A stretch of 50,803 nucleotides of DNA from an uncultured Eubacteriales bacterium (GCA_900549485.1 UROG01000013.1:1-50803); one strand, 5' to 3'. Shown: positions 17,696-26,570, numbered from the stretch's first letter. Notes: generated from the sequence alone by a model not told the origin. Numbers and translations are program-made.

Positions 17696-17730
17696 AGACT
17701 GTCAAAAAACTATGTATTAAAGTCAGATAA
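17696..17730 (+). repeat. dispersed TGTCAAA element, copy 3 (truncated)
   Basis: Only the left end of the type A body remains: CTGTCAAAAAACTATG and the following 18 bases, matching 11,772 onward and (reversed) 47,838 downward. It sits between the stop codon and the terminator hairpin of the preceding gene. Confidence 0.65.
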
Positions 17731-17757
17731 CAGAGCACCGCGCAATGCGGTGCTCTG
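17731..17757. terminator. hairpin between convergent genes
   Basis: Perfect 11-bp stem CAGAGCACCGC/GCGGTGCTCTG, loop GCAAT. No T-run on the plus strand. Confidence 0.65.
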
Positions 17758-17771
17758 TCAGCTTCAGCGTT

Positions 17772-19538
17772 TCAGCCGTTTTCGATTTTTTCTTTCAGCT
17801 CGTTGAGATACATCCAGCGTTCCATTTTGTATTCAAGCTGCCCGTTCAGCTCGTCGTGCCGCTGCTGAAGCTCGCTTAATTTTACGTAGTCGCTGCAATA
17901 TTTCTCCTGCTCCGCCTCAACGGCTGCAAGCTGCTGCTCAAGCGCGGCGATATCAGCGTCGATCGTGTCAAATTCCCGCTGCTCCGAGAAAGAAAATTTC
18001 AGCTTTTTCTCCTTCGGACGCGGCGGCTCTTTTTTGACCTTTTCCGCTTTCGGCGCCGCTTCCTCGCGCCGCTTTGCCTGCCAATCCGACCAATTGCCGG
18101 TGCAGCGCAGCACCTCGCCGTCCCTCACCTCAAATATCTGCTCCGCCAGCTTATCCAGCAGGAACCGGTCATGGGATACGGCTATCACAGGTCCCGGGAA
18201 GGTGTCGAGATAGTCTTCAAGAATGGACAGCGTCATAACGTCAAGGTCGTTCGTAGGCTCGTCAAGCAGCAGAACATTAGGCGCGGACATCAGTATGCCA
18301 AGGAGATAAAGCCTTCGCCGCTCACCGCCCGAGAGCCTGCCTATCGGCTGGGATTGAAGCGCGGCAGGAAAAAGGAAGCGCTCCATCATCTGCGCGGCGG
18401 AAAACGTTCCCTCCGAGGTCTTTATCTCTGCGGCGATCTCATGGATGAAATCGTAAACGCGCTGATCCATGTCAAGCTCCCTTCCCTCCTGGGAAAAGTG
18501 TCCTATCCTCACAGTGCTGCCGATATCCACTGTGCCGCTGTCCGGCGCGATCTCGCCGCCGAAAAGATGCAGCAGCGTTGATTTGCCCGCGCCGTTGCTG
18601 CCGACTATGCCGATCCTGTCGTCGCGGCCGAGCTTATAGGAAAAGCCGCCGATCACGGTTCTGCCGCCGTATGATTTTGTGACGTTGTCAAGCTCTATAA
18701 GCTTTCTGCCGAGCCTTGAGGAAGCGGCGGCAAGCTGCACCTTGCTGTCATATTCCGGCGCGCTTTTGTCCAAAAGCTCTTCATAACGCTGTATGCGCTC
18801 CTTGGATTTCGTAGAACGCGCCCTGCACCCGCGCATTATCCATTCCCGCTCAACGCGCAGGATGCTCTGGCGCTTTCTCTCGCTTGCCTCCGCCATCTCC
18901 TCGCGCATGGCTTTAAGCTCAAGATATTTTGAATAGTTCGCTTCGTAGTGGTACAGCTTCCCGCGGCTCAGCTCCGTGATATGGTTGGCCACGCGCTCAA
19001 GGAAATAGCGGTCATGCGTGACCATGATAAGTCCGCCTCTGAATCTGCGCAGACGCTCCTCAAGCCATTGGGTCATTTCCGCGTCGAGGTGGTTTGTCGG
19101 CTCGTCAAGAACAAGGATATCGGCAGGCTGCATGAGCGCCGCGGCAAGCGCCGTGCGCTTCCTCTGTCCGCCGGAAAGCGTCCCGACCTTCTGGTCAAGA
19201 TCCGTCATGCCAAGCTTCGTAAGCATGGTTTTCGCCTCATACTCGTTGACCTGACGGTATTCCTCCGAGGCGTGGAGGAATACCTGCTCAAGAACCGTTG
19301 CATTATCGTCCATCACGGGGTTCTGGGCAAGAAAGCTCAATGTGACGTTGGGGTTCCGCCTTACACTGCCGCCGTCCGGCTCAAGCTGACCGGACAGCAC
19401 TCTGAGCAGGGTGGATTTTCCGGTGCCGTTGACGCCGATTATTCCTACCCTGTCGCCCTCGCTGAGATAAAAGCTCACGTCATCGACAAGCTGTCTCATT
19501 CCAAAATTTATTGATATATGTTCCGCGGAAAGCAGCAT
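17772..19538 (-). CDS. ABC-F family ATPase (Uup/EttA-type)
   Basis: 588 residues, soluble, two ATP-binding cassettes in one chain. Walker A motifs GVNGTGKST (near residue 35) and GSNGAGKST (near 320), signatures LSGGQRKR and LSGGERRR, and Walker B motifs LVLDEPTNHLD and LLLDEPTNDLD are all intact. An inter-cassette linker of about 75 residues is rich in charged residues, and the C-terminus (about 495-585) is a Lys/Glu-rich coiled coil as in Uup. ABC-F proteins act on ribosomes, in translation or antibiotic protection, not in transport. The linker is not obviously that of a known resistance protein, so a housekeeping role is more likely. Confidence 0.92.
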   Translation of the reverse strand: MLLSAEHISINFGMRQLVDDVSFYLSEGDRVGIIGVNGTGKSTLLRVLSGQLEPDGGSVRRNPNVTLSFLAQNPVMDDNATVLEQVFLHASEEYRQVNEYEAKTMLTKLGMTDLDQKVGTLSGGQRKRTALAAALMQPADILVLDEPTNHLDAEMTQWLEERLRRFRGGLIMVTHDRYFLERVANHITELSRGKLYHYEANYSKYLELKAMREEMAEASERKRQSILRVEREWIMRGCRARSTKSKERIQRYEELLDKSAPEYDSKVQLAAASSRLGRKLIELDNVTKSYGGRTVIGGFSYKLGRDDRIGIVGSNGAGKSTLLHLFGGEIAPDSGTVDIGSTVRIGHFSQEGRELDMDQRVYDFIHEIAAEIKTSEGTFSAAQMMERFLFPAALQSQPIGRLSGGERRRLYLLGILMSAPNVLLLDEPTNDLDVMTLSILEDYLDTFPGPVIAVSHDRFLLDKLAEQIFEVRDGEVLRCTGNWSDWQAKRREEAAPKAEKVKKEPPRPKEKKLKFSFSEQREFDTIDADIAALEQQLAAVEAEQEKYCSDYVKLSELQQRHDELNGQLEYKMERWMYLNELKEKIENG

Positions 19539-19572
19539 TTTTCAATTTCATCCTTTGAGTCGTGTTTGCAGT

Positions 19573-19602
19573 ATTGTAGCACGGGAAAGCTTATCTTGGC
19601 AA
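19573..19602 (-). promoter_or_regulatory. predicted promoter of the ABC-F gene
   Basis: On the minus strand: TTGCCA (19,602-19,597), 18-nt spacer, TACAAT (19,578-19,573). Confidence 0.5.
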
Positions 19603-19687
19603 ACGAAATATGTTTACAATTTCTTGATATATTGTCACTTTTCTGTGATAAAATATTTCAGTAAATCAATAGTGCAAAGGTGAGTTC

Positions 19688-20092
19688 ATGAAAGAGCGTA
19701 TTGCAAAATTTATGGCCGGACGCTACGGCAACGATCAGCTCGGAAGGGCGCTGCTGATCCTTGACGTCATTTTGCTGCTTCTGGCAAGTATTTTCTCAAA
19801 AACCCTCGGCGGGCTGTTTACGCCGCTGGCGGTTGCTCTGCTTGTTTTTATCTACTACCGTATGCTGTCCAAGAACATATACAAGCGGCAGGAGGAAAAC
19901 GGGAAGTATCTGCGCCTGAAATATAAAGTCACGGCGCGGCTCAACGTGGTCAGGGAGCGTTGGGTGCAGCGCAAGGAATATAAATTTTTCACCTGTCCGT
20001 CATGCCGGGCGACTCTGCGTGTCCCCAGAGGCAGAGGAAAGATAAAAATAGTCTGCCGCAAGTGCGGCACGTCGTTCGTCGGCAAGTCCTGA
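19688..20092 (+). CDS. small membrane protein with C-terminal zinc ribbon
   Basis: 134 residues, function unknown. One or two membrane helices lie between residues 20 and 58 (LLILDVILLLLASIFS; FTPLAVALLVFIYY). A basic region and then a zinc ribbon follow, with CPSC and CRKC knuckles 19 residues apart (C at about 102, 105, 124, 127), presumably in the cytosol. AAAGGTGAG precedes the start. It is followed after one base by a DUF5685 gene and then a J-domain gene, an arrangement I associate with Clostridia. The three probably act together on some membrane or folding task; that is inference. Confidence 0.8.
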   Translation: MKERIAKFMAGRYGNDQLGRALLILDVILLLLASIFSKTLGGLFTPLAVALLVFIYYRMLSKNIYKRQEENGKYLRLKYKVTARLNVVRERWVQRKEYKFFTCPSCRATLRVPRGRGKIKIVCRKCGTSFVGKS

Positions 20093-20093
20093 T

Positions 20094-20927
20094 ATGTTCG
20101 GCTATCTTGTAGCGGACGTTACGCATCTTGAGCCGCATCAGGCGCAGCGGTACAAGGCGGTCTACTGCGGACTGTGCAGGACGCTGCGCGCCCGTCACGG
20201 TCTTGCGGCAGGGCTGACGCTCAACTATGACCTCACGTTTCTTATTCTTCTGCTCGGCTCGCTCTATGAGCCGGAGGAGGAATCCGGCACGGAAAAGTGC
20301 ATACGCCACCCCAAAGAGCCGCATCTTTGGGTAAAGAATGAAATAACCGACTACGCCGCCGATCTCAACGTATCGCTGGCGTATCTCAAATGCCTTGACA
20401 ATTGGTCGGACGAGGGAAGTCTTGCCGCGCTGGCGGAGGGCAAGCTTCTTAAAAAGGCAGGCGAAAAGTGTCAGGCGCTTTATCCCCGGCAGTATGAAGC
20501 GATGAAAAGCGCCATGAACCGTATATGGGAGCTTGAAAAAAGCAAAGTCGAGGACGCAGACGCCGCGGCGGACGCTTTCGGTGATTTTATGGCCGAAGCC
20601 CTGATATACCGCGAGGATCGGTGGAGCGGCGCATTGCGCGCAATGGGCAGGGCGCTCGGCCGGTTTATCTATGTGATGGACGCTGTGATCGACCTTGACT
20701 CCGACGCGGTGCATGGCAGATATAATCCGTTCCGCAGAAACTACGGACTTGACAACGGGCAGTATTTTCGTGATATACTGAAAATGTTGCTTTCCGAATG
20801 TGTGTACTATTTTGACAAGCTTCCTCTGGTGCAGGACGCTGCCATTCTGAAAAATATTCTCTGCTTCGGGCTCTGGCAGCAGTTTGAGGCCAAGTACGGG
20901 GAAAAGAAAGGTAAATCGGATGTATAA
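20094..20927 (+). CDS. DUF5685 family protein
   Basis: 277 residues, no signal peptide. It begins with the family-typical segment MFGYLVADVTHLEPHQAQRY, and the nearby YCGLCRTLRARHG holds a CxxC pair. Further cysteines (KCIRHP, LKCLDNW, KCQALY) and acidic clusters occur, and helices predominate, including VIDLDSDAVHGRYNPFRRNYG, which is well conserved in character. I know no function for the family; metal binding through the early cysteines is possible. It starts one base after the zinc-ribbon gene's stop codon and its end overlaps the J-domain gene by 8 nt, so the three are coupled. Confidence 0.8.
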   Translation: MFGYLVADVTHLEPHQAQRYKAVYCGLCRTLRARHGLAAGLTLNYDLTFLILLLGSLYEPEEESGTEKCIRHPKEPHLWVKNEITDYAADLNVSLAYLKCLDNWSDEGSLAALAEGKLLKKAGEKCQALYPRQYEAMKSAMNRIWELEKSKVEDADAAADAFGDFMAEALIYREDRWSGALRAMGRALGRFIYVMDAVIDLDSDAVHGRYNPFRRNYGLDNGQYFRDILKMLLSECVYYFDKLPLVQDAAILKNILCFGLWQQFEAKYGEKKGKSDV

Positions 20928-21585
20928 AGATCCCTACGAGGTTTTGGGCGTGCCGCGCACCGCCTCGGATGATGAGATAAAAAAAGCATACAGAGATCTT
21001 GCAAAAAAGTATCACCCGGATCTTAATCCGAACGACCCGAGTGCCGCCGAGAAAATGAACGAGATCAACGCCGCATATGACGCAATAAAAAACGGTTCCG
21101 CACAGCAGTCTTCATATTCCGGCTACGGCGGAAACGGCTATGCCGGTCAGAGCTACGGATACAGTCAGTGGTACACCGATTTCAACAGCCGCGCCGGGAG
21201 AGGCGCGGGGCAGAGCGAACGCAGCGAATACGTGGCGGCCAAAAGCTATATAAGAAACCGGATGTACCGCGAGGCTCTCAACGCACTGTCCGGTGTTCCG
21301 GTCACGGAAAGAGACGGCAAATGGTACTATCTCAACGCGGGTGCAAATATGTATATGGGCAACCGCATCGCCGCGATGGAGTCGGCAAAGCGTGCGGTAG
21401 AGATCGACCCCGGCAACGAGGATTACCGCCGGCTTCTGGCACAGCTCCAGAGCGGCGGCGAGTATTATGACAATTTCTCGAACGGCGTCACGACCACTCT
21501 CAGCTCCGACAAGCTGTGTCTGGCAATGTGTGCGCTCAACTTCTGTCTCGGTCCCATATGCGGCACAAGGTTCTTCTGCTGCTGA
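20920..21585 (+). CDS. J-domain (DnaJ-like) protein with Cys-rich C-terminus
   Basis: 221 residues from the ATG at 20,920, which begins MYKDPYEVLGVPRTASDDEI and has GAAAGGT upstream; it overlaps the preceding gene by 8 nt. The J domain (residues 1-65) has the HPD motif in KKYHPDLNPND and would stimulate an Hsp70 ATPase. A Gly/Tyr/Ser-rich linker follows (about 70-95), then a TPR-like helical segment (about 100-180, SYIRNRMYREALNALSGV, AMESAKRAVEIDPGNEDYRR). The last residues are hydrophobic and cysteine-rich (CALNFCLGPICGTRFFCC). There is no zinc-finger domain of classic DnaJ, so it is a specialised co-chaperone, probably working with the two genes before it. Confidence 0.88.
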   Translation: MYKDPYEVLGVPRTASDDEIKKAYRDLAKKYHPDLNPNDPSAAEKMNEINAAYDAIKNGSAQQSSYSGYGGNGYAGQSYGYSQWYTDFNSRAGRGAGQSERSEYVAAKSYIRNRMYREALNALSGVPVTERDGKWYYLNAGANMYMGNRIAAMESAKRAVEIDPGNEDYRRLLAQLQSGGEYYDNFSNGVTTTLSSDKLCLAMCALNFCLGPICGTRFFCC

Positions 21586-21617
21586 CGGCTTCTTCAAAAT
21601 CAACACTTATAAATAAC

Positions 21618-21690
21618 GGGCTGCGGCAACCAAACGAGGCGCAGAGCGCAGTGCAGCCCTTTTGTCAAAGGAGCTTGCCTCTTTGACACG
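21618..21690 (-). repeat. dispersed TGTCAAA element, copy 4 (type B left end, reversed)
   Basis: Reverse orientation of the segment seen at 1585-1660 and 50,685-50,730 (GGGCTGCACTGCGCTC...), joined to the hairpin TGTCAAAGGAG/CCTCTTTGACA (21,663-21,688). It lies between the J-protein stop codon and the operon terminator. Confidence 0.65.
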
Positions 21691-21692
21691 CT

Positions 21693-21740
21693 GGTACAGC
21701 GGCAAAATGCAAATTTTGCCGCTGTACCTTTTCGTTTATT
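21693..21740 (+). terminator. Rho-independent terminator of the zinc-ribbon/DUF5685/J-protein operon
   Basis: Perfect 16-bp stem (21,693-21,708 with 21,713-21,728), GCAA tetraloop, then TTTTCGTTTATTTTTT. Confidence 0.9.
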
Positions 21741-21763
21741 TTTTACAGGTAACAAATTTTCCC

Positions 21764-21792
21764 TTGACACGTATAGTTTATTGGTGTATACT
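21764..21792 (+). promoter_or_regulatory. strong predicted promoter of the propeller/solute-binding lipoprotein
   Basis: TTGACA (21,764-21,769), 17-nt spacer, TATACT (21,787-21,792). One of the two best promoters in the window. Confidence 0.8.
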
Positions 21793-21799
21793 CTGCCGC

Positions 21800-21814
21800 A
21801 CTAATCAAATTAGT
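21800..21814 (+). promoter_or_regulatory. palindromic candidate operator
   Basis: ACTAAT-CAA-ATTAGT, a perfect 6-3-6 inverted repeat starting 8 nt after the -10 box, over the expected transcription start. A repressor site is likely; its regulator is not adjacent. Confidence 0.5.
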
Positions 21815-21852
21815 ACACTAACACATTCAGCACGCCCGACAGGGAGGTCATT

Positions 21853-24267
21853 ATGAAAACAAAAATTACAAGGATTTTATCGCTTATACTAATCGCCGCT
21901 ATGGCTGCATCCTTCGCCGCCTGCGGCGGCACGGGAGATAAGGCGGCGGAAACCGCCGCTCCCGCTCCGGAATTTACATATGCTTCCGAAACGCTTTGCG
22001 AAACCGAAAGCACAAAGGAAAACGCCATTGCCGCACAGCCTGTTATAATCACCGAAAACGGCTATTACGCCATTGGCGGCAGGTACGTCGGAGGGGAAGC
22101 CCCCGAGGGCGCGGTTGCCGAAACGGAGGGGCAGTTTGACACGCTTATTCCCTGTCTCAGCTTTGTGATGAACGACGGCACCGTAACAGAGCTGACCGCC
22201 TATTCCCCACTGAGCGTTGAAACCGGCATGGAGGAAATGCGCGACTACCGCGAAAGCTGCAGTATTGAAACCTTGCAGCTCCGCCCCGACGGCAATCTTG
22301 TGCTTGTCGAGAAGAGCTACGCCTCATGGTGCGATGCCGACAGCGAGGTAAAGTACGGCAGTGAGGAATATTATGAGCATTTCGGTTCAAACAGCGAATG
22401 GTGGCTTCGCATCCTCAACCCCGACGGCAGCGAGATAAGCCGCGCAAAGCTGGATGTGAACGAAGACGACGCCAGCTTTTATTCCTGCACGCTCGACGAC
22501 AAGGGCAATCTGCTTACCGCGCTTTACCGCGGGCTTGCCGCCTTCGATGACGACGGGGAAAGAGCGTATTTCATAGAACCCGACGGCTATATCTACTCTC
22601 TCGCCCGCACTGCTGACGGTAAAGCCGCCGTCCTTTTATACGACACAAGCGCATATGAAATGACCGTGCGCACCGTGGATGCGGAAAAGGGAGAGCTGAG
22701 CGAGACGGCATACCCGATGTCGAAAGACGCCAACAGCATAATAGACGGCAGCGGGGATTACGATTTTTATTTCAGCAGCGGCACTTCTCTTTTCGGATAC
22801 GACTTTGAAACGCAGCAGTACACAAAGCTCTTTGCATGGATCGACTGCGATCTTATCGCAAACTATATGAACGTTATCTCGGTAAGCGGCGACGGCACCG
22901 TCAGAGCCATTTTCATGGATTACAGCGCCGACGAGGACAACGCGCAGGTAAATGAGCTTGTCGAGGTGAAAAAGGTTCCCTATGACCCGACAAACGAGAA
23001 AAAGCACCTGACCCTTGCCTCGGTATATCCGGACGATGTTCTGATGAACGCCGTTATCGACTTCAACCGCGCCCACAAGGACGTGCGCATTGATATAAAG
23101 GACTATTCGGAATACAACACCGATGAAGATTACTCCTTGGGCTACACAAAGCTTGCCACCGAGATAGCCGCCGGAAATATGCCGGATATTCTTGACATTA
23201 ACCCGGACTTCCCTTATAACCGCTACGCCGCCAACGGCATACTCGTTGACCTGTACCCCTATCTTGAAAACGACAGCGAGCTTTCAAAGGACGATCTCTT
23301 TGAAAACGTGCTCAACGCCCTTGAGGTCAACGGCGGGCTTTACATGGCGAACGCGGGCTTCAGCGTATACACCGCTGCGGGCGCGTCCTCCGTTTTCGGC
23401 GACGAGCCGGGAATAACCTATGATGAATTTTTTGAGGCGCTTTCCCAAATGCCGGAGGGCTGCGAGGGCTTTGACTTCGGTTACGACAGGGATACGGCGC
23501 TGACGATGTCCGTCGCGCTGGAATTTGGCAAGCTTGTCGATTGGACAACGGGCGAGTGCCGCTTCAACAGCGAGGATTTCATAAACATCCTCAACTATGC
23601 CGCACATTTTGATAAGATTGACGATGATATTGAAATCTCCCCCGAAAACGCCACCTCCGTGCGCGTCGCCGAGGGACGGCAGATGCTTGCCATAGCTATA
23701 ATGACGTCCGTTGACTATATGCTTGTCGATTATGACTCCATGTTCGGCGGCAAAGCCACAATGGTCGGCTTCCCCACCTCCGAGGGCGTGGGCAGTATGC
23801 TGTACCTGTCAAGCGGCCTTGCCATAACGACAAAATGCGACGCGCCGGATACGGCATGGGAATTTGTCCGCACATACTTCACCGAGGATTACCAGAAGCA
23901 GCAGTATATGATACCGACAAACAAGAACGTGTTTGAGGCCGAGCTTAAAAAGGCAATGAAGGTTGAATACGAAAAGGACGCCAACGGCAACTATAAGCTT
24001 GACGAAAACGGCGAGCGCATACAGGTATCCTTTGGCTACTACTCTGACGGCAATCATCAGGTAAAGGTCTACGCAATAACGGAAGCGCAGGCAGAGATGC
24101 TGCGCAAGACGATCGCAGACACGACAAAGCTGCTCAACTTTGACGAGAGCATCACCGATATAATCACTGAGGGCGCGCAGGCGTTCTTTGAAGGTCAGAA
24201 GAGTGCGGAGGAATGTGCAAACCTCATCCAGAGCAAAGCAAATATCTACGTAAACGAGCAGAAATAA
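21853..24267 (+). CDS. lipoprotein with N-terminal propeller-like region and C-terminal family 1 solute-binding domain
   Basis: 804 residues, nearly twice the size of an ordinary binding protein. A lipoprotein signal (IAAMAASFAACGG, lipobox cysteine about residue 25) anchors it outside the membrane. Residues about 40-380 contain repeated strand-turn blocks with DG/DDKG turns (RPDGNLVLVEKSY, DDKGNLLTALYRG, TADGKAAVLLYD, SGDGTVRAIFMD), suggesting a beta-propeller. From about 385 to the end lies a family 1 solute-binding domain (IDFNRAHKDVRIDIKDYSEY, EIAAGNMPDILDI, near the C-terminus YMIPTNKNVFEAELKKAM). GGGAGGTC is the ribosome site. No permease or ATPase is adjacent, so it is an orphan sensor or binding protein. 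Ligand unknown. Confidence 0.85.
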   Translation: MKTKITRILSLILIAAMAASFAACGGTGDKAAETAAPAPEFTYASETLCETESTKENAIAAQPVIITENGYYAIGGRYVGGEAPEGAVAETEGQFDTLIPCLSFVMNDGTVTELTAYSPLSVETGMEEMRDYRESCSIETLQLRPDGNLVLVEKSYASWCDADSEVKYGSEEYYEHFGSNSEWWLRILNPDGSEISRAKLDVNEDDASFYSCTLDDKGNLLTALYRGLAAFDDDGERAYFIEPDGYIYSLARTADGKAAVLLYDTSAYEMTVRTVDAEKGELSETAYPMSKDANSIIDGSGDYDFYFSSGTSLFGYDFETQQYTKLFAWIDCDLIANYMNVISVSGDGTVRAIFMDYSADEDNAQVNELVEVKKVPYDPTNEKKHLTLASVYPDDVLMNAVIDFNRAHKDVRIDIKDYSEYNTDEDYSLGYTKLATEIAAGNMPDILDINPDFPYNRYAANGILVDLYPYLENDSELSKDDLFENVLNALEVNGGLYMANAGFSVYTAAGASSVFGDEPGITYDEFFEALSQMPEGCEGFDFGYDRDTALTMSVALEFGKLVDWTTGECRFNSEDFINILNYAAHFDKIDDDIEISPENATSVRVAEGRQMLAIAIMTSVDYMLVDYDSMFGGKATMVGFPTSEGVGSMLYLSSGLAITTKCDAPDTAWEFVRTYFTEDYQKQQYMIPTNKNVFEAELKKAMKVEYEKDANGNYKLDENGERIQVSFGYYSDGNHQVKVYAITEAQAEMLRKTIADTTKLLNFDESITDIITEGAQAFFEGQKSAEECANLIQSKANIYVNEQK

Positions 24268-24277
24268 CAAAAAAGGG

Positions 24278-24291
24278 ACTGTCAAAAATCA
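24278..24291 (+). repeat. dispersed TGTCAAA element, copy 5 (remnant)
   Basis: Only GACTGTCAAAAATCA is left, at the usual place between stop codon and terminator stem. Alone it would be unconvincing; position and the match to other left ends support it. Confidence 0.4.
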
Positions 24292-24329
24292 GCCCGCGAA
24301 TCTGTCTGTCAGATTCGCGGGCGTAGTTT
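24292..24329. terminator. terminator between convergent genes
   Basis: Perfect 13-bp stem (24,292-24,304 with 24,310-24,322), TCTGT loop, followed by GTAGTTTTGCTTATTTTTTT. Confidence 0.8.
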
Positions 24330-24332
24330 TGC

Positions 24333-24929
24333 TTATTTTTTTGCGGAAAATTTCGGTTCGGTGCCTTTTATGAGCCTTGCGATATTCTCCCTGTGGCGGA
24401 TAATGACGATTGCCGAGCAGAAGAGGGAGAGAATCAGCTTCGGCGTACCAAGCGGTATGCACAGAGCGGCTGCAACCAGCGCCGCGGCCGCGGTTATCGA
24501 GCCGAGCGATACGCGGCGGCTGAGCAAAACGGCGATTGCAAACCCGGTGTATGCCGCCGCCGCGGCACGCCAGTCAATGGCGCATATTATCGCCGCGCAG
24601 ACCGATACGCCCTTTCCGCCTTTGAAACCGTGAAGAGCCGGGTAGCAATGCCCCAGAAGGCAGGCGCCCGCCGCAATGCAAAGCCCCGTTTCACCAAGCA
24701 GCGCACTGCCGATAAGCACCGAGGCGACGGCTTTCGACACGTCGAACAGCAACGTGACAAGTCCCATTTTCATGCCGAAAACACGCGCCATGTTTGTCGC
24801 ACCGGCATTGCCGCTGCCGCAGGAACGAACGTCCTTGCCGTACACCGAACGAGAAAGCAGAATGGATATGCTCAATCCGCCGAGAAAATACGGCACAATG
24901 ACCGCAATAATGATTTTAACTGTCTGCAT
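24333..24929 (-). CDS. plsY: glycerol-3-phosphate acyltransferase PlsY
   Basis: 198 residues, a multi-pass membrane enzyme that moves an acyl group from acyl-phosphate to glycerol-3-phosphate, the first step of phospholipid synthesis. The three conserved family motifs are visible: DVRSCGSGNAGATNMAR near residue 34, HCYPALHGFKGGKGVS near 93, and the C-terminal RHRENIARLIKGTEPKF. Length and five-helix pattern are normal. AGAGGCG upstream is the ribosome site. Its own promoter lies at 24,971-24,998. Confidence 0.96.
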   Translation of the reverse strand: MQTVKIIIAVIVPYFLGGLSISILLSRSVYGKDVRSCGSGNAGATNMARVFGMKMGLVTLLFDVSKAVASVLIGSALLGETGLCIAAGACLLGHCYPALHGFKGGKGVSVCAAIICAIDWRAAAAAYTGFAIAVLLSRRVSLGSITAAAALVAAALCIPLGTPKLILSLFCSAIVIIRHRENIARLIKGTEPKFSAKK

Positions 24930-24970
24930 ACTGACGCCTCTGTGATAATTCAGAAATTAAATTATCCCCT

Positions 24971-24998
24971 ATTATACATAAATCCGAAAATATATCAA
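24971..24998 (-). promoter_or_regulatory. predicted promoter of plsY
   Basis: On the minus strand: TTGATA (24,998-24,993), 16-nt spacer, TATAAT (24,976-24,971). Confidence 0.6.
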
Positions 24999-25070
24999 CA
25001 GAAACTCAGTATGTTTACATATTTTTTGCTTTCTCTGCGGGTATCGCAGAATTGCGGCGTCAATCCGCGG

Positions 25071-26549
25071 TCAGGGATTCATCGTATAGTTGGGAGCTTC
25101 CTTTGTGATATAGATATCGTGCGGGTGGCTTTCCTTGAGACCGGCTGAGGTGATGCGGACGAACTTGCTCTTTGTGCGCAGCTCCCGGATGTTGTGCGCA
25201 CCGCAGTAGCCCATACCAGAGCGCAGACCGCCCATCATCTGATACACCGTCTCGGAAGCGGCTCCCCTGTAAGGCACGCGCCCTTCAACACCTTCGGGGA
25301 CGAGCTTCTTGTTGTTTGTCTGGAAATATCTGTCCTTGGAGCCCTTGGCCATTGCGCCGAGACTTCCCATGCCGCGGTAGACCTTGAACTGTCTGCCCTG
25401 ATACACTTCCATCTCTCCGGGCGCTTCGTCGCAGCCCGCCAGCATAGAACCCATCATAACGACGCTGCCGCCTGCGGCGATCGCCTTAACGATATCGCCG
25501 GAATATTTTATGCCGCCGTCGGCAATGCAGGGTACGCCGTATTTATCCGCCATTTCCGCACATTGCAGTATCGCGGTGATCTGCGGTACGCCGATGCCCG
25601 CCACAACGCGTGTCGTGCAGATAGAGCCGGGGCCGATGCCGACCTTCACGCAGTCGGCGCCCGCCTTGATAAGCGCCTCTGCCGCCTCTGCGGTGGCAAT
25701 GTTTCCGGCGATGACCTGAATGTCGGGGAAAGCCTCCTTGACCTTGGAAACGGAACGCATGATATTTGCGGAGTGGCCGTGTGCGCTGTCGAGGACGAGC
25801 GCATCCGCCCCCGCGGCAATGAGTGCGCCAGCTCGGTCAAGCACATCCGCCGTTGCGCCTATCGCGGCGGCGCAGAGGAGACGGCCGCTCTCATCCTTCG
25901 CCGAGTGCGGGTATTTCATGACCTTTTCAATGTCTTTTATCGTGATAAGCCCTTTGAGCTTGTAATTATCGTCAACAATAGGGAGCTTTTCAATGCGGTT
26001 GCGCTGGAGAATTGCTTTCGCCTCGGAAAGGGTCGTTCCCTCAAGGCCGGTGATAAGGTTGTCGGTGGTCATAACGTCGCGTATGCGGCGGGACATATCC
26101 TCCTCGAACTTCATATCGCGGTTGGTGATGATGCCGATAAGTCTGTTGTCGTCGTCAACGATAGGTACGCCGGAAATACGGAACTTTGCCATGAGCGCGT
26201 CGGCGTCGCCAAGCGTATGCTCGGCAGTGAGCGAGAAGGGATTTGTGATAACGCCGTTTTCCGAACGCTTTACCATGTCCACCTGCTCCGCCTGCACATC
26301 AATGGGCATATTTTTATGTATAACGCCTATACCGCCCTCGCGTGCGATCGCTATCGCCATGCGGTACTCGGTAACGGTATCCATTGCGGCGCTCATAACA
26401 GGTACGTTCAGCCGGATCTTTCTGGTAAGCTGTGTGCTGAGATCAACATCCGCAGGGAGAACATCACTCTCCGCCGGAACAAGCAGAACGTCGTCAAAGG
26501 TCAGCCCCTCACCCACAAAACGCTGCGAATACAAATTATCGAGTCCCAT
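25071..26549 (-). CDS. guaB: inosine-5'-monophosphate dehydrogenase
   Basis: 492 residues, normal length. Oxidises IMP to XMP with NAD+, the committed step to guanine nucleotides, in the cytosol. The catalytic barrel opens with EGLTFDDVLLVPAESDVLP, two CBS domains occupy about residues 95-210 (TLGDADALMAKFRISGVPIV; TLSEAKAILQRNRIEKLPIV), and the active-site cysteine loop is GIGPGSICTTRVVAGIGVPQ near residue 305. The flap with GYCGAHNIREL follows near residue 450. AGGAGG precedes the ATG by 7 nt. The leader contains a GC-rich hairpin and a near-consensus promoter. Confidence 0.97.
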   Translation of the reverse strand: MGLDNLYSQRFVGEGLTFDDVLLVPAESDVLPADVDLSTQLTRKIRLNVPVMSAAMDTVTEYRMAIAIAREGGIGVIHKNMPIDVQAEQVDMVKRSENGVITNPFSLTAEHTLGDADALMAKFRISGVPIVDDDNRLIGIITNRDMKFEEDMSRRIRDVMTTDNLITGLEGTTLSEAKAILQRNRIEKLPIVDDNYKLKGLITIKDIEKVMKYPHSAKDESGRLLCAAAIGATADVLDRAGALIAAGADALVLDSAHGHSANIMRSVSKVKEAFPDIQVIAGNIATAEAAEALIKAGADCVKVGIGPGSICTTRVVAGIGVPQITAILQCAEMADKYGVPCIADGGIKYSGDIVKAIAAGGSVVMMGSMLAGCDEAPGEMEVYQGRQFKVYRGMGSLGAMAKGSKDRYFQTNNKKLVPEGVEGRVPYRGAASETVYQMMGGLRSGMGYCGAHNIRELRTKSKFVRITSAGLKESHPHDIYITKEAPNYTMNP

Positions 26550-26570
26550 ATTATCCTCCTATTTTAATAA

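Noticed and set aside
25194..26567. 457-codon plus-strand open reading across guaB
   Set aside because: Antisense shadow of a certain gene caused by its codon bias; no ribosome site and no recognisable domain.
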